The notes under the pieces: model-generated | The model's database searches: none | Told to the model about the DNA's origin: nothing | Seen by the model: only the letters and a program-made list of their open reading frames with translations | Assembly: GCA_003990745.1 (NCBI GenBank) | Contig: RBNI01007694.1 | Coordinates: 1 to 10,052, forward strand | Source of the DNA: Jimgerdemannia flammicorona | Taxonomy: Eukaryota; Mucoromycota; Endogonomycetes; Endogonales; Endogonaceae | Reading direction: 5' to 3' | Length of the DNA: 10,052 nucleotides | Part shown: positions 1 to 7,822 of the stretch, in pieces | Numbering within the stretch: position 1 is the first letter of the stretch | How the letters are laid out: the number at the start of each line of letters is the position of its first letter | Translations under genes and position numbers: made by a program

Positions 1-51
1 TTTTTTATAGTTACTTAAACTTTGCCATTTATTACCAGTCTATAGATATAG
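1..51 (-). other. Short LINE 3' UTR with a possible A-tail at the window edge
   Basis: After the inferred ORF2 stop at 54-52, about 50 AT-rich bases follow on the minus strand and end in six A's at the very edge (the plus strand begins with six T's). This could be the 3' tail of copy A, which would make its 3' UTR only about 45 nt long. The window cuts off here, so tail length and target-site duplication cannot be seen. Confidence 0.35.
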
Positions 52-3000
52 TTACAGTACTTCCTCCCACTACCAAATTCCCCTATAGGGCCCTCTCTCT
101 ATCCTTTCATGCTTAAAAGACACCCTATCACCCACTACTCCAACTCTCTCTCCACTCTATCTACTAATTTTCTCTACCAAACTATACTACTGACCACTCT
201 GCAGGCCCTAACCAAGCCACCAGCCCATCAGGATGTCCTCCATCAGCCCTTCTCATCTCAATAACCATATCCTCAATCCTAGACTTCTCTCATCCTCAAA
301 AATAAATAACCAGTGATCTACCAACTCTACCTATACAGCTATAACTCAACCTAATATAAGCCACTCCAACAAAACCCCCCCTACCAATCTATCCTACAAA
401 TCCTCCCATTGGCCCCTCATATCAACTCTCCTATGTATAATATCCAATTAATGCCTAACTGCCAACTAGAAGTTGCTAAGCACCTCATACTCTCCCAGCC
501 AATGTTCAGGCATCTGCACAAAACCCCCTTCCTGCCCTACATTATAGTACTCCTCACAGTCAAAACTTCCCCCCTTAACTAGATGGCTTGAGCAAAAGTT
601 GAGCATGATATTCCTCTGTAACATATGCTATCAGACCACTCAGTACTTTGGTAGCAACTATTATCTGACCTCAGTACTCTAGGCCCAAACTCCATTCCAG
701 TCTCTCTTCTCTCTGATATCTGTCTGCTGCCATCCACCAGGCTACAAATCCTGTCCTAACTCTCTCTGACACTCTACCCTATCACTAATATTGAAGTTAA
801 GTAATAAGATGCCCCCCAATAGTATACAGTCTCATCTTCACATTGTAGGGTCCCAAGGTATCTCCCTTCATCACTCTGCCAGTGAATTCCAATATAGTGT
901 GCTCTATCTACAACCCACTAGAATCTCTTGTACCATATGTGACTAATGTTCTAAAGTCTGATCAAGGATAGTAGATCACCTATAGAGCCTCTTAGTGAGG
1001 ACCTCATCTCCCAGACCCTCTTCATCAGAGGAACCCAGCTATTGTCTCTCAGCTCTACTGCTCTCTTCAGCCACTATACACTCAAGCAGTGCAGTCTCTT
1101 TAGAAAGTCAACCAGCCCCAGACCTCCTCTAGCTACTGGCAAAGACAAGATTTCTCAGCTAATCTGACTCTTCTTAGCCCAGATTCAACTCTTGGTCAGT
1201 TTCAACAATTGCTTCACCACTCAGGCTGGGAAGTCCAGATGATAAGCCAAATACCACAGCTTCAGTAGCTAGTAGACATTCAAAATAGAAACACACCCTG
1301 CTAGCAACAAATGATGGCCACCCCAACTCTGCAGAGCTTCCCCTCAGATTGCAACTCACTGCTCCCACCAAGCTCTAGGTAAGACTGACCCATAAACCAA
1401 GAGATAAATACCTAAGTATTGCACTGCCTCTCCAGCAGAGACAATTGTTCCAATGATATCCCCTCCCACTAGGCCATTATCTAATACTATCATCTCACAC
1501 TTATATTAATTGAGTTTAGTCTCAGAATGTACCTCATACCACTCCACTGTTGTCTTGAGTTGTTCTACATCAGTGATTGATTTCAGGCCAACCACTATAT
1601 CATCTGCAAAGACTCCAACCTTCTATCTAATGCTCAATACTGAGAGCTCTATGATCTTCTACCAAATCCTATCCATCAATGACTCTAATGAGAGTGTATA
1701 CAAAATGGGGGACAAAGGGTCTCCTTGGAGGACCCCCCTACCCAGAGAAAAGCCCCCTCTCAGTACCCATTATATATGAGCACTACTCTACTCCCTTCTA
1801 GTAGACTGATCATTGCCACTCAGAACTACTGAGAGATGCCAATCCTATCCAGTACCTTTGCCAATCAGATCTGCCAGACACAGTCATATGTCTTCTCTTG
1901 ATCCAGAAAAACCAGGTACCCATCCAGTCCACAGGCTCATGCTCCCTTATTAATGGTATACACCCAAGCTGTGTCATCCCTAATGAGCTGGCTATCTACA
2001 AAGCCCTGCTGCTCCTCCCCCAACACCAGCTGAGCCACCTTCTGCAATCTTGCTACTATCAACTTAGTAACCAACTTCCTGTCCATATCCAGCAGCATGA
2101 TTGGTCATCAGTTCCTTCAGTCCTCTCTCCTGTCTTTATCCTTATAGAGTAGTACCACCAGCCCCAGATCCTGCTCACCCACCCATCTCTCTGACTGTAG
2201 CACCAAGTTATATATTACTATTAGTTCTTTTAGTATACTGGGTATTCTCACTATCTTCTTCCAAAAGTCTCAGGGCAAGCTATCCTTCTCTGGTGTCATG
2301 CCCAGTATAGTTACAGCAAGAACCTGGTGAATCTCCTCCTCTCATACCAGCAATACCAGGCTGCCCATTCCTTCTACCTGTAGTGGGTACCAATTCTCCA
2401 AAGTATGGTCAATGGTAGTATCATCAGCCTCCCCCTCCTCCTCACTCTACAGACCACTCCACCTCTTCTTTGACAATTCAAGAATGTCTTGTATGCCATG
2501 CACCAGATGACCATCAGTATCCAATGTCCCCTCCCACCTCTGCTAAACCCTTCTCACCTGAAGGGCCCTCATAAGAAACTTAGAGGGCCTCTCCCCTTCC
2601 TCCAGTCTCTGCCAATGCAACCATGCTACCAGACTCTGCACCTGTGCCTCCTCCTCCTCTCTTACCACTAGTCGCAGCTCCTCAATCTCCTTCTGTGCCC
2701 ACAACAATCTCCAGCCCTCCCCCCTCTCTAGGGCCAACAGTTCAGCCCTATTCTCCAGAAGCTGAGCCAGTCTAGTAGAAGCCCATACCACCCATCTCCT
2801 CCTCTGTCTGCCAGCCATCTTGCCAGCCTCTCCCCAGTAGACTCTAGTAGCCTCCTTCAGCCACATCCACCTGACACTCACAGGGCACCCTCTTGTACCC
2901 ATCTCTCTACCCTCTGCTAAATGTCTACAGCCCACTTATCACACAGCCCCTTATCATCCAACAAAGAGAAATTGAGGCACCAATGTCCAGGCCCATCCCC

Positions 3001-3252
3001 ACTCCCTCCAAAATATCCCTGTCCCAACAACCCCCAATGATCAGACCACAGATACCATTAAACCTCCAGTGATTTTCAGATATCTAAGCCCCAGCAGTCT
3101 GCTTTCAAAACCCAGTTAATCCTTGTCCCCAGACCCCTGGCCCAGTGCATGTATACCCTCCTATCACCCCAAAATCTCCTGCCAGCATCCACCAGCACAC
3201 TCAGCCTCTCCACTTCCTCCCATGCCTCCAGACCTCCACTCCTACCCTCAGC
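52..3252 (-). pseudogene. Broken LINE ORF2: endonuclease (C-terminal half), reverse transcriptase, C-terminal finger
   Basis: The intact protein would nick target DNA and copy the LINE RNA into it. Visible in order on the minus strand: the endonuclease pieces GLGTRINWVL and SDHWG (SDH at 3045-3037); a basic linker WLKEATRVYWGEAG; RT fingers with VVLLYKDK; motif A FLDQEKTYDCV with its two aspartates at 1903-1901 and 1885-1883; motif B GVLQGDPLSP (1736-1707, with Leu where copy B has Pro); motif C FADD (1610-1599); then QYLG. The C-terminal finger has lost two cysteines to tyrosine (codons 549-547 and at the distal site) but keeps its His (504-502). Frame changes fall near 2860-2895, near 1740 and between about 820 and 870. 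Stops are frequent; many sit where copy B has Trp or Arg, for example three in the ED-R-N-P segment before motif A. A TAA at 54-52 matches the expected end of ORF2. It is clearly non-functional. Confidence 0.85.
3245..3252. repeat. Candidate 8-bp target-site duplication of the hAT element (one copy)
   Basis: hAT transposons duplicate 8 bp on insertion. The eight bases before the TAGGGCTG terminus are CCCTCAGC and are still alignable LINE sequence (the codons for A-E-G on the minus strand). The partner copy would lie after the distal hAT terminus, outside the window, so this is a prediction from position only. Confidence 0.35.
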
Positions 3253-3330
3253 TAGGGCTGTTAAATGGTTTGAAACCAAAAGGTTCAAACCGGTTTGAAC
3301 TACTTCGGTTTGGTTCGATTCGGTCAGCAG
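3253..3330 (+). repeat. hAT terminus and subterminal palindromic motifs
   Basis: After the TAGGGCTG end come TGGTTTGAAACCA (3266-3278, symmetric around one G) and the perfect 18-bp palindrome GTTCAAACCGGTTTGAAC (3283-3300). Two further degenerate copies of the core follow, CGGTTTGG and GGTTCGATTCGG (about 3306-3323). Clusters of short repeated motifs just inside the ends are typical binding sites for hAT transposase. That role is inferred from position and family habit. A perfect palindrome is unusual enough to be worth noting. Confidence 0.6.
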
Positions 3331-3491
3331 TTTCAAAATGATTTGTATCTTTATTTCTTATTTGCATAAGAATAAATCATATAAATACTTCCTGTATGAG
3401 ATTATATATTCAGAATCAGCTACTTGACTTGAAACAGTAAAAGAACTCGGTCTCTTTCAGCAAAAAGTACAATCCGCAAGGTGTCTGCCAT
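3331..3491. other. AT-rich non-coding hAT leader
   Basis: No open frame or repeat explains this stretch. It holds a TATAAATA at 3380-3387 and an ATTTGCATAAG motif just before it, which could belong to the original transposase promoter. They lie about 660 bp before the transposase ATG, with the foldback units in between, so I do not call a promoter. Confidence 0.3.
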
Positions 3492-3656
3492 TTGATCTGA
3501 ATGTTTAAAAATTAATAACTTCATGAAACTACACCCAGTCTTAATGACCTTGATCTTGTTTGAAAGCTATGAATATTGGCTTTCAAGCACATTTTATTTC
3601 GATGAAATCGGATGTGTTTTCATAGAGCTATTGTACTTTAAAAAAACTCGGGTCGA
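3492..3656 (-). repeat. MITE-like 165-bp unit, inverted copy 1
   Basis: This unit is the reverse complement, with scattered mismatches, of the unit at 3683-3847, and both are exactly 165 bp long. It ends in TTGATCTGAA (3492-3501) and CTCGGGTCGA (3647-3656), which are degenerate inverted copies of the TCGACCTGAG terminus seen intact in its partner. The changes at the outer end are C-to-T or G-to-A. The middle contains AGCTATGAATATTGGCTT and a conserved TTTCGATGAAATCGGATGTG block. There is no coding capacity. I do not recognise the family. Confidence 0.65.
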
Positions 3657-3682
3657 TCGCCGTTTGAAGAGTCAACCCGCGA

Positions 3683-3847
3683 TCGACCTGAGTTTTTTAA
3701 AGTGCAATGGCTCGATGAATACACATCCGATTTCATCGAAATGAAATATGCCTGGAAGCCAATATTCATAGCTTCCAAAAACAAACCAAGATTATTAAGA
3801 TTGGATATGGATTCATGGAGTTATTAAATTTTAAAAGCTCAGGTCGA
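3683..3847 (+). repeat. MITE-like 165-bp unit, copy 2, with about 50-bp terminal inverted repeats
   Basis: The unit opens with TCGACCTGAG (3683-3692) and closes with CTCAGGTCGA (3838-3847), a perfect 10-bp inverted match. The match continues inward imperfectly for about 50 bp, through the T-rich run and the ATGAAT..CA.ATCC block. A small internal hairpin, GGAAGC with GCTTCC, sits around 3757-3778. The size, the palindromic ends and the lack of coding capacity fit a miniature inverted-repeat element. I cannot see a clear target-site duplication, so its class is open. Confidence 0.65.
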
Positions 3848-3909
3848 AAGGTGATGACTGAGACAAGCCATGCAATGACGATGGCACCCTAAACGAAGAC
3901 AGCTATTCA

Positions 3910-3969
3910 ATGCCTGAAACCAATACATCCGAAACCAATATGCCCGAGACCTAAGTGTCTAAGACATTC
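3910..3969 (+). repeat. 15-bp tandem repeat, three clear units and a weak fourth
   Basis: Units are ATGCCTGAAACCAAT (3910), ACATCCGAAACCAAT (3925), ATGCCCGAGACCTAA (3940) and a degenerate GTGTCTAAGACATTC (3955). A related ATGACTGAGACAAGC occurs at 3854-3868, out of phase. In the ATG frame the units read MPETN, TSETN, MPET and then a stop. That may be chance, or the remnant of a repeated peptide. The array sits between the foldback and the transposase start. Confidence 0.55.
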
Positions 3970-4042
3970 CTGTGTTCATTGACCTGTGGTCTCTCATGAG
4001 CCGCTAATTTACATCTTTTACAAAAAACACTTATATATCAAA

Positions 4043-4390
4043 ATGAGTGCCTCCCGAAGTAGTGTTTATCACCACTTTACGAAATTGGCCAATGGCTCAA
4101 GGCAGTGCAACTATTGTCCTAAAGAGAAGATTTATCAAGCCAGTAGTGCTACATCTACCTTGTGGACTCACATCAAGAAATGTCATCCTGAAAAGATGAC
4201 CAAGGAAGGGGAAACTGAATTGCCTCTTACCCAGCAAGAGCACGAGACTATTATAAGTAGTTACATTACATGGATAGTCAAAGATCTTCAACCAGGCTAC
4301 AATTCACGTTACACACACTTTTACAACACACTTTCAACTCGTTTATTGGAGAAAGATATTAAGGCAATGTCAACCAGCAAGCAAGCTGAT
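4043..4390 (+). pseudogene. hAT transposase, N-terminal fragment with BED zinc finger
   Basis: hAT transposases cut and move the element; the N-terminal BED finger binds DNA at its ends. From the ATG at 4043 (A at -3) the protein reads MSASRSSVYHHFTKL, then Cys22-x2-Cys25 and His43-x4-His48, the BED-type zinc ligand pattern, with aromatic residues before the first Cys as usual. Next come an acidic and polar linker and SYITWIVKDLQP, a helix typical of the region after BED in hAT proteins. After that NTLSTRLLEKDIKAM recalls the NTLS..LL helix of the family, but the segment between the two is shorter than expected, so a small deletion is likely. All catalytic regions (RNase H-like core and dimerisation domain) are missing because LINE copy B interrupts the gene at about 4370-4400. 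The reading frame stays open across the junction. Confidence 0.7.
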
Positions 4391-5098
4391 GCACATACTA
4401 GGTTGGGCGGACCTGGGGCCTTCGACTGGCAGTATGTCAGGAGAGGGTATGGACTGGGAATGGGGCCTTTCGGCAGCTCAAGTGGACAGGACAGCTTGGG
4501 CAGTAGAGGAGGCACTGGTGGGGGGGCTGGAGGGCTGCAAGGAAGGAGCTTTGTGGACACACTGAGGACTGGGGGCTGGCCAATAGGAGCCCATGGGGGA
4601 CAGGCAGGAGAGAAGGGGAAGCAGAAGGCTGGGGATGATGGGGGAGTGGGGCATTTGCAGGTAGGAGGTGAGAGAAGTAGAGTAGCTGCTGGAGGTAGTG
4701 GTGGGACTGCTGATAGTGGTGTGATGGTGAATCAGAAAAAAAAAAGAGATGTGATGGCTGATGGCCAGGGGGGGCAGGGGTTCCTGAAGCAGAAGGGAGA
4801 ACTGGCGGATGGTGTAATGGGACTGGTGGTGGCCCCATTGCTCAAGAAGTTAATCTCAGAGTTCGTGGCTATCTTGTATTTCTGGGGCTTAGCAGTGACA
4901 GCAAGGATGATCCTGGGGCTTATTTCAAAGCAGGTGGCTGGGGCAGCCTCAGTGAAGTTCTTGAAGGGTCTGGAGGGGGTTGAGATGGGCTTTGAAGAGG
5001 CAGGCCCTCTGGATGAGGCCCTGAAGATGGGAGTAGTGGTTGGGGAGATAGTGGTCTCCATGGTGAGGTGCTTGAGGTGGGACCCCAGGGTGGTGTAG
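4043..5098 (+). CDS. Open fusion frame: hAT BED finger joined to LINE ORF1
   Basis: From the hAT ATG at 4043 one frame runs open to TAG at 5096-5098, about 351 codons. Roughly the first 110 residues are BED-finger transposase and the rest is the Gly-rich beginning of LINE ORF1, including a basic QKKKKRD patch that could act as a nuclear signal. The join is a by-product of the LINE insertion. Expression is unknown and no selection can be inferred from one sequence. I list it because the frame is real and long, not because I think it is a working gene. The ORF1 part has no domain that I can name with confidence. Confidence 0.3.
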   Translation: MSASRSSVYHHFTKLANGSRQCNYCPKEKIYQASSATSTLWTHIKKCHPEKMTKEGETELPLTQQEHETIISSYITWIVKDLQPGYNSRYTHFYNTLSTRLLEKDIKAMSTSKQADAHTRLGGPGAFDWQYVRRGYGLGMGPFGSSSGQDSLGSRGGTGGGAGGLQGRSFVDTLRTGGWPIGAHGGQAGEKGKQKAGDDGGVGHLQVGGERSRVAAGGSGGTADSGVMVNQKKKRDVMADGQGGQGFLKQKGELADGVMGLVVAPLLKKLISEFVAILYFWGLAVTARMILGLISKQVAGAASVKFLKGLEGVEMGFEEAGPLDEALKMGVVVGEIVVSMVRCLRWDPRVV

Positions 5099-6390
5099 CT
5101 TCTGATGAGGGGGGTGCCTATGGTGACTAAGGAGGAGACTAGGAGGAGGGTAGAGGAGGTGATGGTAGAGTATGGTGACATAGTGGACATTGGCTTCCAG
5201 ATGTGAGAGGGGATGACATTCAGGATGGGTGATGTCGATGTCAGGATTTGGCTGGTGGAAAAGGAGGTCACAGGGAAGATGAGTAACTGGCCCTCAGTGC
5301 TGATGTGGAGAGCCTTCATCTATAAGGTGTCAAGGGTGAAAGGGAGTGAAGAGGAGGAGGAGGACCTGTTGTAGGCACTAGAGGAGCTGAGCGGTGTGGT
5401 AGAGAGGAGGGCAAAAGCCTGGAAGCAGTTTGAAGAGTTGACGCATCTGGAGGTAGTGGATGGAAAGTGTATCTGTACTGACAGGCAACAGTGGGAGAGG
5501 GCACAGGGGCACAAGAGGCAGAGGGAGCTGTTGGCGAGTATGATAGGAGGGGAGAAGAGGAAGGTAGATGGGGCTGAGGAGTCTGGAGGTATCAAAGCCA
5601 GTGTATAGACTAGCAAAGGAGGAGAGGAGGTGGAGGTGACTGAGGAATAGGCTGTGAAGATGCTGGGTAAGAATCCCTATGCTGATGGTACTTTCGAAGT
5701 TTGGGAGGAGGAGTCAGATAGCACTCCCCCCCCACTTATCAGAAGGGGCCCAGTGGGGAAGAGAGGGGCGGCAGAGGATGTCCTGATACAGGGGGCCCAG
5801 TGAGTTCACTTTGGAGTCCCAGATATAATGAAAGGGGGCCAGGTGGTGGCAGTTGGTAAGAATGAGCTGGTGGATGTCCCAGAGGAGGAGTGGAATAAGG
5901 ATGCCAGTGTAGGTGCTGATACTACAATGCTGGATGCAGGGTGGCTGGGGACCCCTGGAGGGAAGGAGGTGGGGAATCTGCTGTGGATGAGTAAGGTGAT
6001 AGATAACCTCGTGGCTAAGATGTTGGGAGAAGTTGATCTAAGTATCATGCCTGAGGAGCATTGGGCATGAATTCTGTGTGGAGATGGAGTGGTAGAGGCA
6101 CTGAAGGGGGAAATTCTTGTGATCTTACTAGAAGAGGAGGGATATGAGGTAGATGAGGTAAGGAAGGTAGAGCTGGTGGTTGTTACTGGTCAGTGGGCTG
6201 CGCAGAATGCCATAGTTTGCAGTTCTGGTAGGAGGCATGTGTAGAGTATTGGGAGGACTTTGAGGAGAAAGAGGATGGGGCATTGGTTGAACTTCTGGGG
6301 GGGTTAGAGGCACAGGAAGCTGAGAAGAGGAAACTGACTGCAGAACATATCTTGGATTTGGCACAGGAGGACTTGAGTGTGGATTTGTAG
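4391..6390 (+). pseudogene. LINE ORF1, degenerate (nucleic-acid-binding, gag-like role presumed)
   Basis: ORF1 proteins of LINEs bind the element RNA and form the particle with ORF2. One frame can be followed from the 5' junction to about 6300 through eight in-frame stops: TAG at 5096, 5372, 5606, 5648 and 6230, and TGA at 5204, 5801 and 6068. A G-run at 6298-6303 then shifts the frame by one base, and the tail ends with SVDL at the TAG at 6388-6390. Visible parts: a Gly-rich start with GRSFVDTLRTGGW (about 4534-4572); a segment around 5099-5240 reading LLMRGVP and later EYGDIVDIGF, which suggests an RRM-like fold; an acidic stretch (GSEEEEED) and charged helices at 5340-5600; and a Cys-rich patch CYWSVGCAEC at about 6182-6211 that is not a clean CCHC knuckle. 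The domain calls inside ORF1 are tentative. Copy A has no ORF1 in this window to compare. Confidence 0.7.
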
Positions 6391-6439
6391 AGGAGAAGTT
6401 TGATCTTTAACAATATTCCTTATAAACAGTACAACTAAC

Positions 6440-7102
6440 ATTTTCTCTCTCAATGTGAATGGTCTTCAGGGATCTGGACAGCATAAGAACATTTTTACTT
6501 GGCTAAAGAGATTGGAGGCTGATCTCTTTTTACTGCAGGATGTATGGTGTGAGGATGAGGATGATAGGGTAGAGTGGACTAAGGAATGGAGTGGGATTAT
6601 TGCTTGGTTTGGAAAGGTGGTGATTCTGGTGAAGAAGGATAGAGGAGATTTGGGGGGAATCAGAAGCTAGGAAGATCACTTGGTCTGGGGTGAATGGCAC
6701 TAGCCAGGGTGGGAATCAGTGAAGGTGGGCTCCTGTTACTGCCCAGCAGTTAGGAGAGAGAGGATTGCATGGATTATGGAGCTGCTGGAGGAGGGCATTC
6801 TCTTGGAGGAAGGGGTCAATGTTCTTGGTGGGGATTTTAACATGGTTCAGGATCTGTGACTGGATAGAACTGATGAAGAGAGGAATGCAGGTGGGAGAAG
6901 TGGTGGTCTGAATGCCTGGGAGGAGGTGGAAAATCTTAGCACCTTAGGAGATATGGGCTGAGCATGGTGGGGTAACACCAGGGTCTACACACACTAGGTA
7001 AATGGCTTGGGGACAAGAATTGACTGGATTCTGACAGCAGAATATTGGGGTGCTGATGTCTGGAAGACTTTGGAGGTGGTGTAGTGCCTGTGGTCTGATC
7101 AC
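6440..7102 (+). other. ORF2 endonuclease domain (exonuclease-endonuclease-phosphatase fold)
   Basis: In order: FSLNVNGLQ with the metal-site Asn (6452-6454); LEADLFLLQDVWC, where the family normally has Gln-Glu but Gln-Asp is present; GGDFNMV with catalytic Asp and Asn (6830-6841), followed by LDRTDEE; GLGTRIDWILTAEYW; and SDHWG with the catalytic His (7094-7102). Six in-frame stops fall in this domain, making it the most damaged part of ORF2. Copy A shares the sequence from GRSGGL onward. Confidence 0.85.
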
Positions 7103-7822
7103 TGGGGTCTGTTTGGGCAGGGGCAGTTTGGGGGGAGTGGAGATGGACCTGGACATTGGTGCCTTAACTCCTCCCTACTGGCTGAGAAGGGGTTGTGGGA
7201 TGTATGGGTGGAGAACATCCAGGCAAAGATTCCTCGCTGGAGACAGGAGGGTTTGTCTGTGGGGGCCCACTGGATGAGGTTGAAGGAGGCTGCAAGAATC
7301 TATTGGGGAGGAGCTGGTAGAGAGGCTGGGAGACAGAGGAGAAGGCGAGTACAGTGTGCTTCAAATAGGCTGAGGAGACTGCTATTAGAGTGGGCTGATT
7401 TGCATACATCCGATGAGGTGGAGGATTGGAGGTTAAAGTGGGCGAAATTGGAGGTAGTAGAACTGCAACAGGTGTTAAGAGAGGAGGAGGAGACTCATAT
7501 GCATGGAATGGCTGCCAGGCTAAGATGGCAGGGGCTTGAGAAGGGAGAGTGGTCTACTAGGTTCTTGTCTAGGCTCCTCAAAGCCAGGCAGGTGAGACAT
7601 TGGTGGGATGGGGTCTTTGATGCTGAGGGAGAGTTGGTGCATGGCACGCAGCAGATCCTGGAGGTATTGAAGGAGAGATGGCAGGGTCTGTGGAGTGAGA
7701 AAGAAGGAGGTGCGGATGCAGAGGCAATTGGTGACATGCTGGAGGAGTGGGAGCCACCGCAGGTAGAGAGGCTGGGGGACTTGATCTTACTAGTCCAGGA
7801 GGAGGAGATTCAAGGAGTCCTG

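Larger units (their letters stand above)
1..3252 (-). mobile_element. LINE copy A (Tad1-like non-LTR retrotransposon), interrupted by a hAT element
   Basis: Read on the minus strand, this stretch aligns codon by codon with the plus-strand LINE in the right half of the window, from the middle of the endonuclease to the end of ORF2. The homology stops exactly at 3252, where a hAT-like terminus begins, so the element was cut by that insertion and not 5' truncated during retrotransposition. The missing ORF1 and first half of the endonuclease should lie beyond the right end of the window. I found a single CpG in about 3250 bases (near 2673) but plenty of CpA and TpG. That is the signature of decay at methylated CpG and not of classic RIP, which depletes CpA. 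The plus strand is C- and pyrimidine-rich because the coding strand is G-rich. Assignment to the Tad1 group is by motif likeness only. Confidence 0.85.
3492..3847. repeat. 356-bp foldback made of two inverted 165-bp units
   Basis: The two units face each other across a 26-bp spacer (3657-3682). The innermost pairing is GGTCGATCGC (3651-3660) with GCGATCGACC (3679-3688). Arms of about 165 bp separated by a loop of under 20 nt would form a long hairpin in RNA or single-stranded DNA. Because each arm also has its own inverted ends, a two-hairpin cruciform is an alternative fold. Mismatches between the arms show that the structure is not newly formed. Confidence 0.75.
3253..4390 (+). mobile_element. 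hAT-type DNA transposon, 5' part, inserted in LINE copy A and cut by LINE copy B
   Basis: Three things support a hAT element. It starts with TAGGGCTGTTAAATGG, a terminus of the kind common in hAT elements, exactly where alignment of copy A to copy B stops. It carries palindromic subterminal motifs just inside. It encodes a BED zinc-finger protein start at 4043. Base composition changes sharply at both boundaries: CpG is common here (about 29 in 1.1 kb) and the strand is AT-rich without the G or C skew of the flanking LINEs. The right boundary is a judgement. hAT-like protein sequence fades at about 4375 and G-rich LINE sequence is clear from about 4402. The rest of the transposase and the other terminus must lie to the right of LINE copy B. 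Confidence 0.7.

Noticed and set aside
1..3252. Many plus-strand open frames in the left part (for example 1510-1779, 1898-2152, 2489-2671)
   Set aside because: They are shadows of the minus-strand LINE ORF2. The minus strand aligns with copy B through endonuclease, RT and finger motifs; the plus-strand peptides show only pyrimidine-driven composition.
3380..3387. TATAAATA as transposase promoter
   Set aside because: It lies about 660 bp upstream of the ATG with the foldback in between, and AT-rich DNA produces such matches by chance.
3523..3744. Open frame of 73 codons over the foldback
   Set aside because: It reads straight through the inverted repeat and has no protein-like features.
4321..5616. 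Minus-strand open frames rich in Pro, Ser and Leu opposite ORF1 (up to 195 codons at 4732-5319), and similar ones at 8899-9645
   Set aside because: A G-rich coding strand leaves few stops on its complement and gives Pro/Ser/Leu-rich shadow peptides. No domain is visible, and the plus-strand frame is the one continuous with the LINE.
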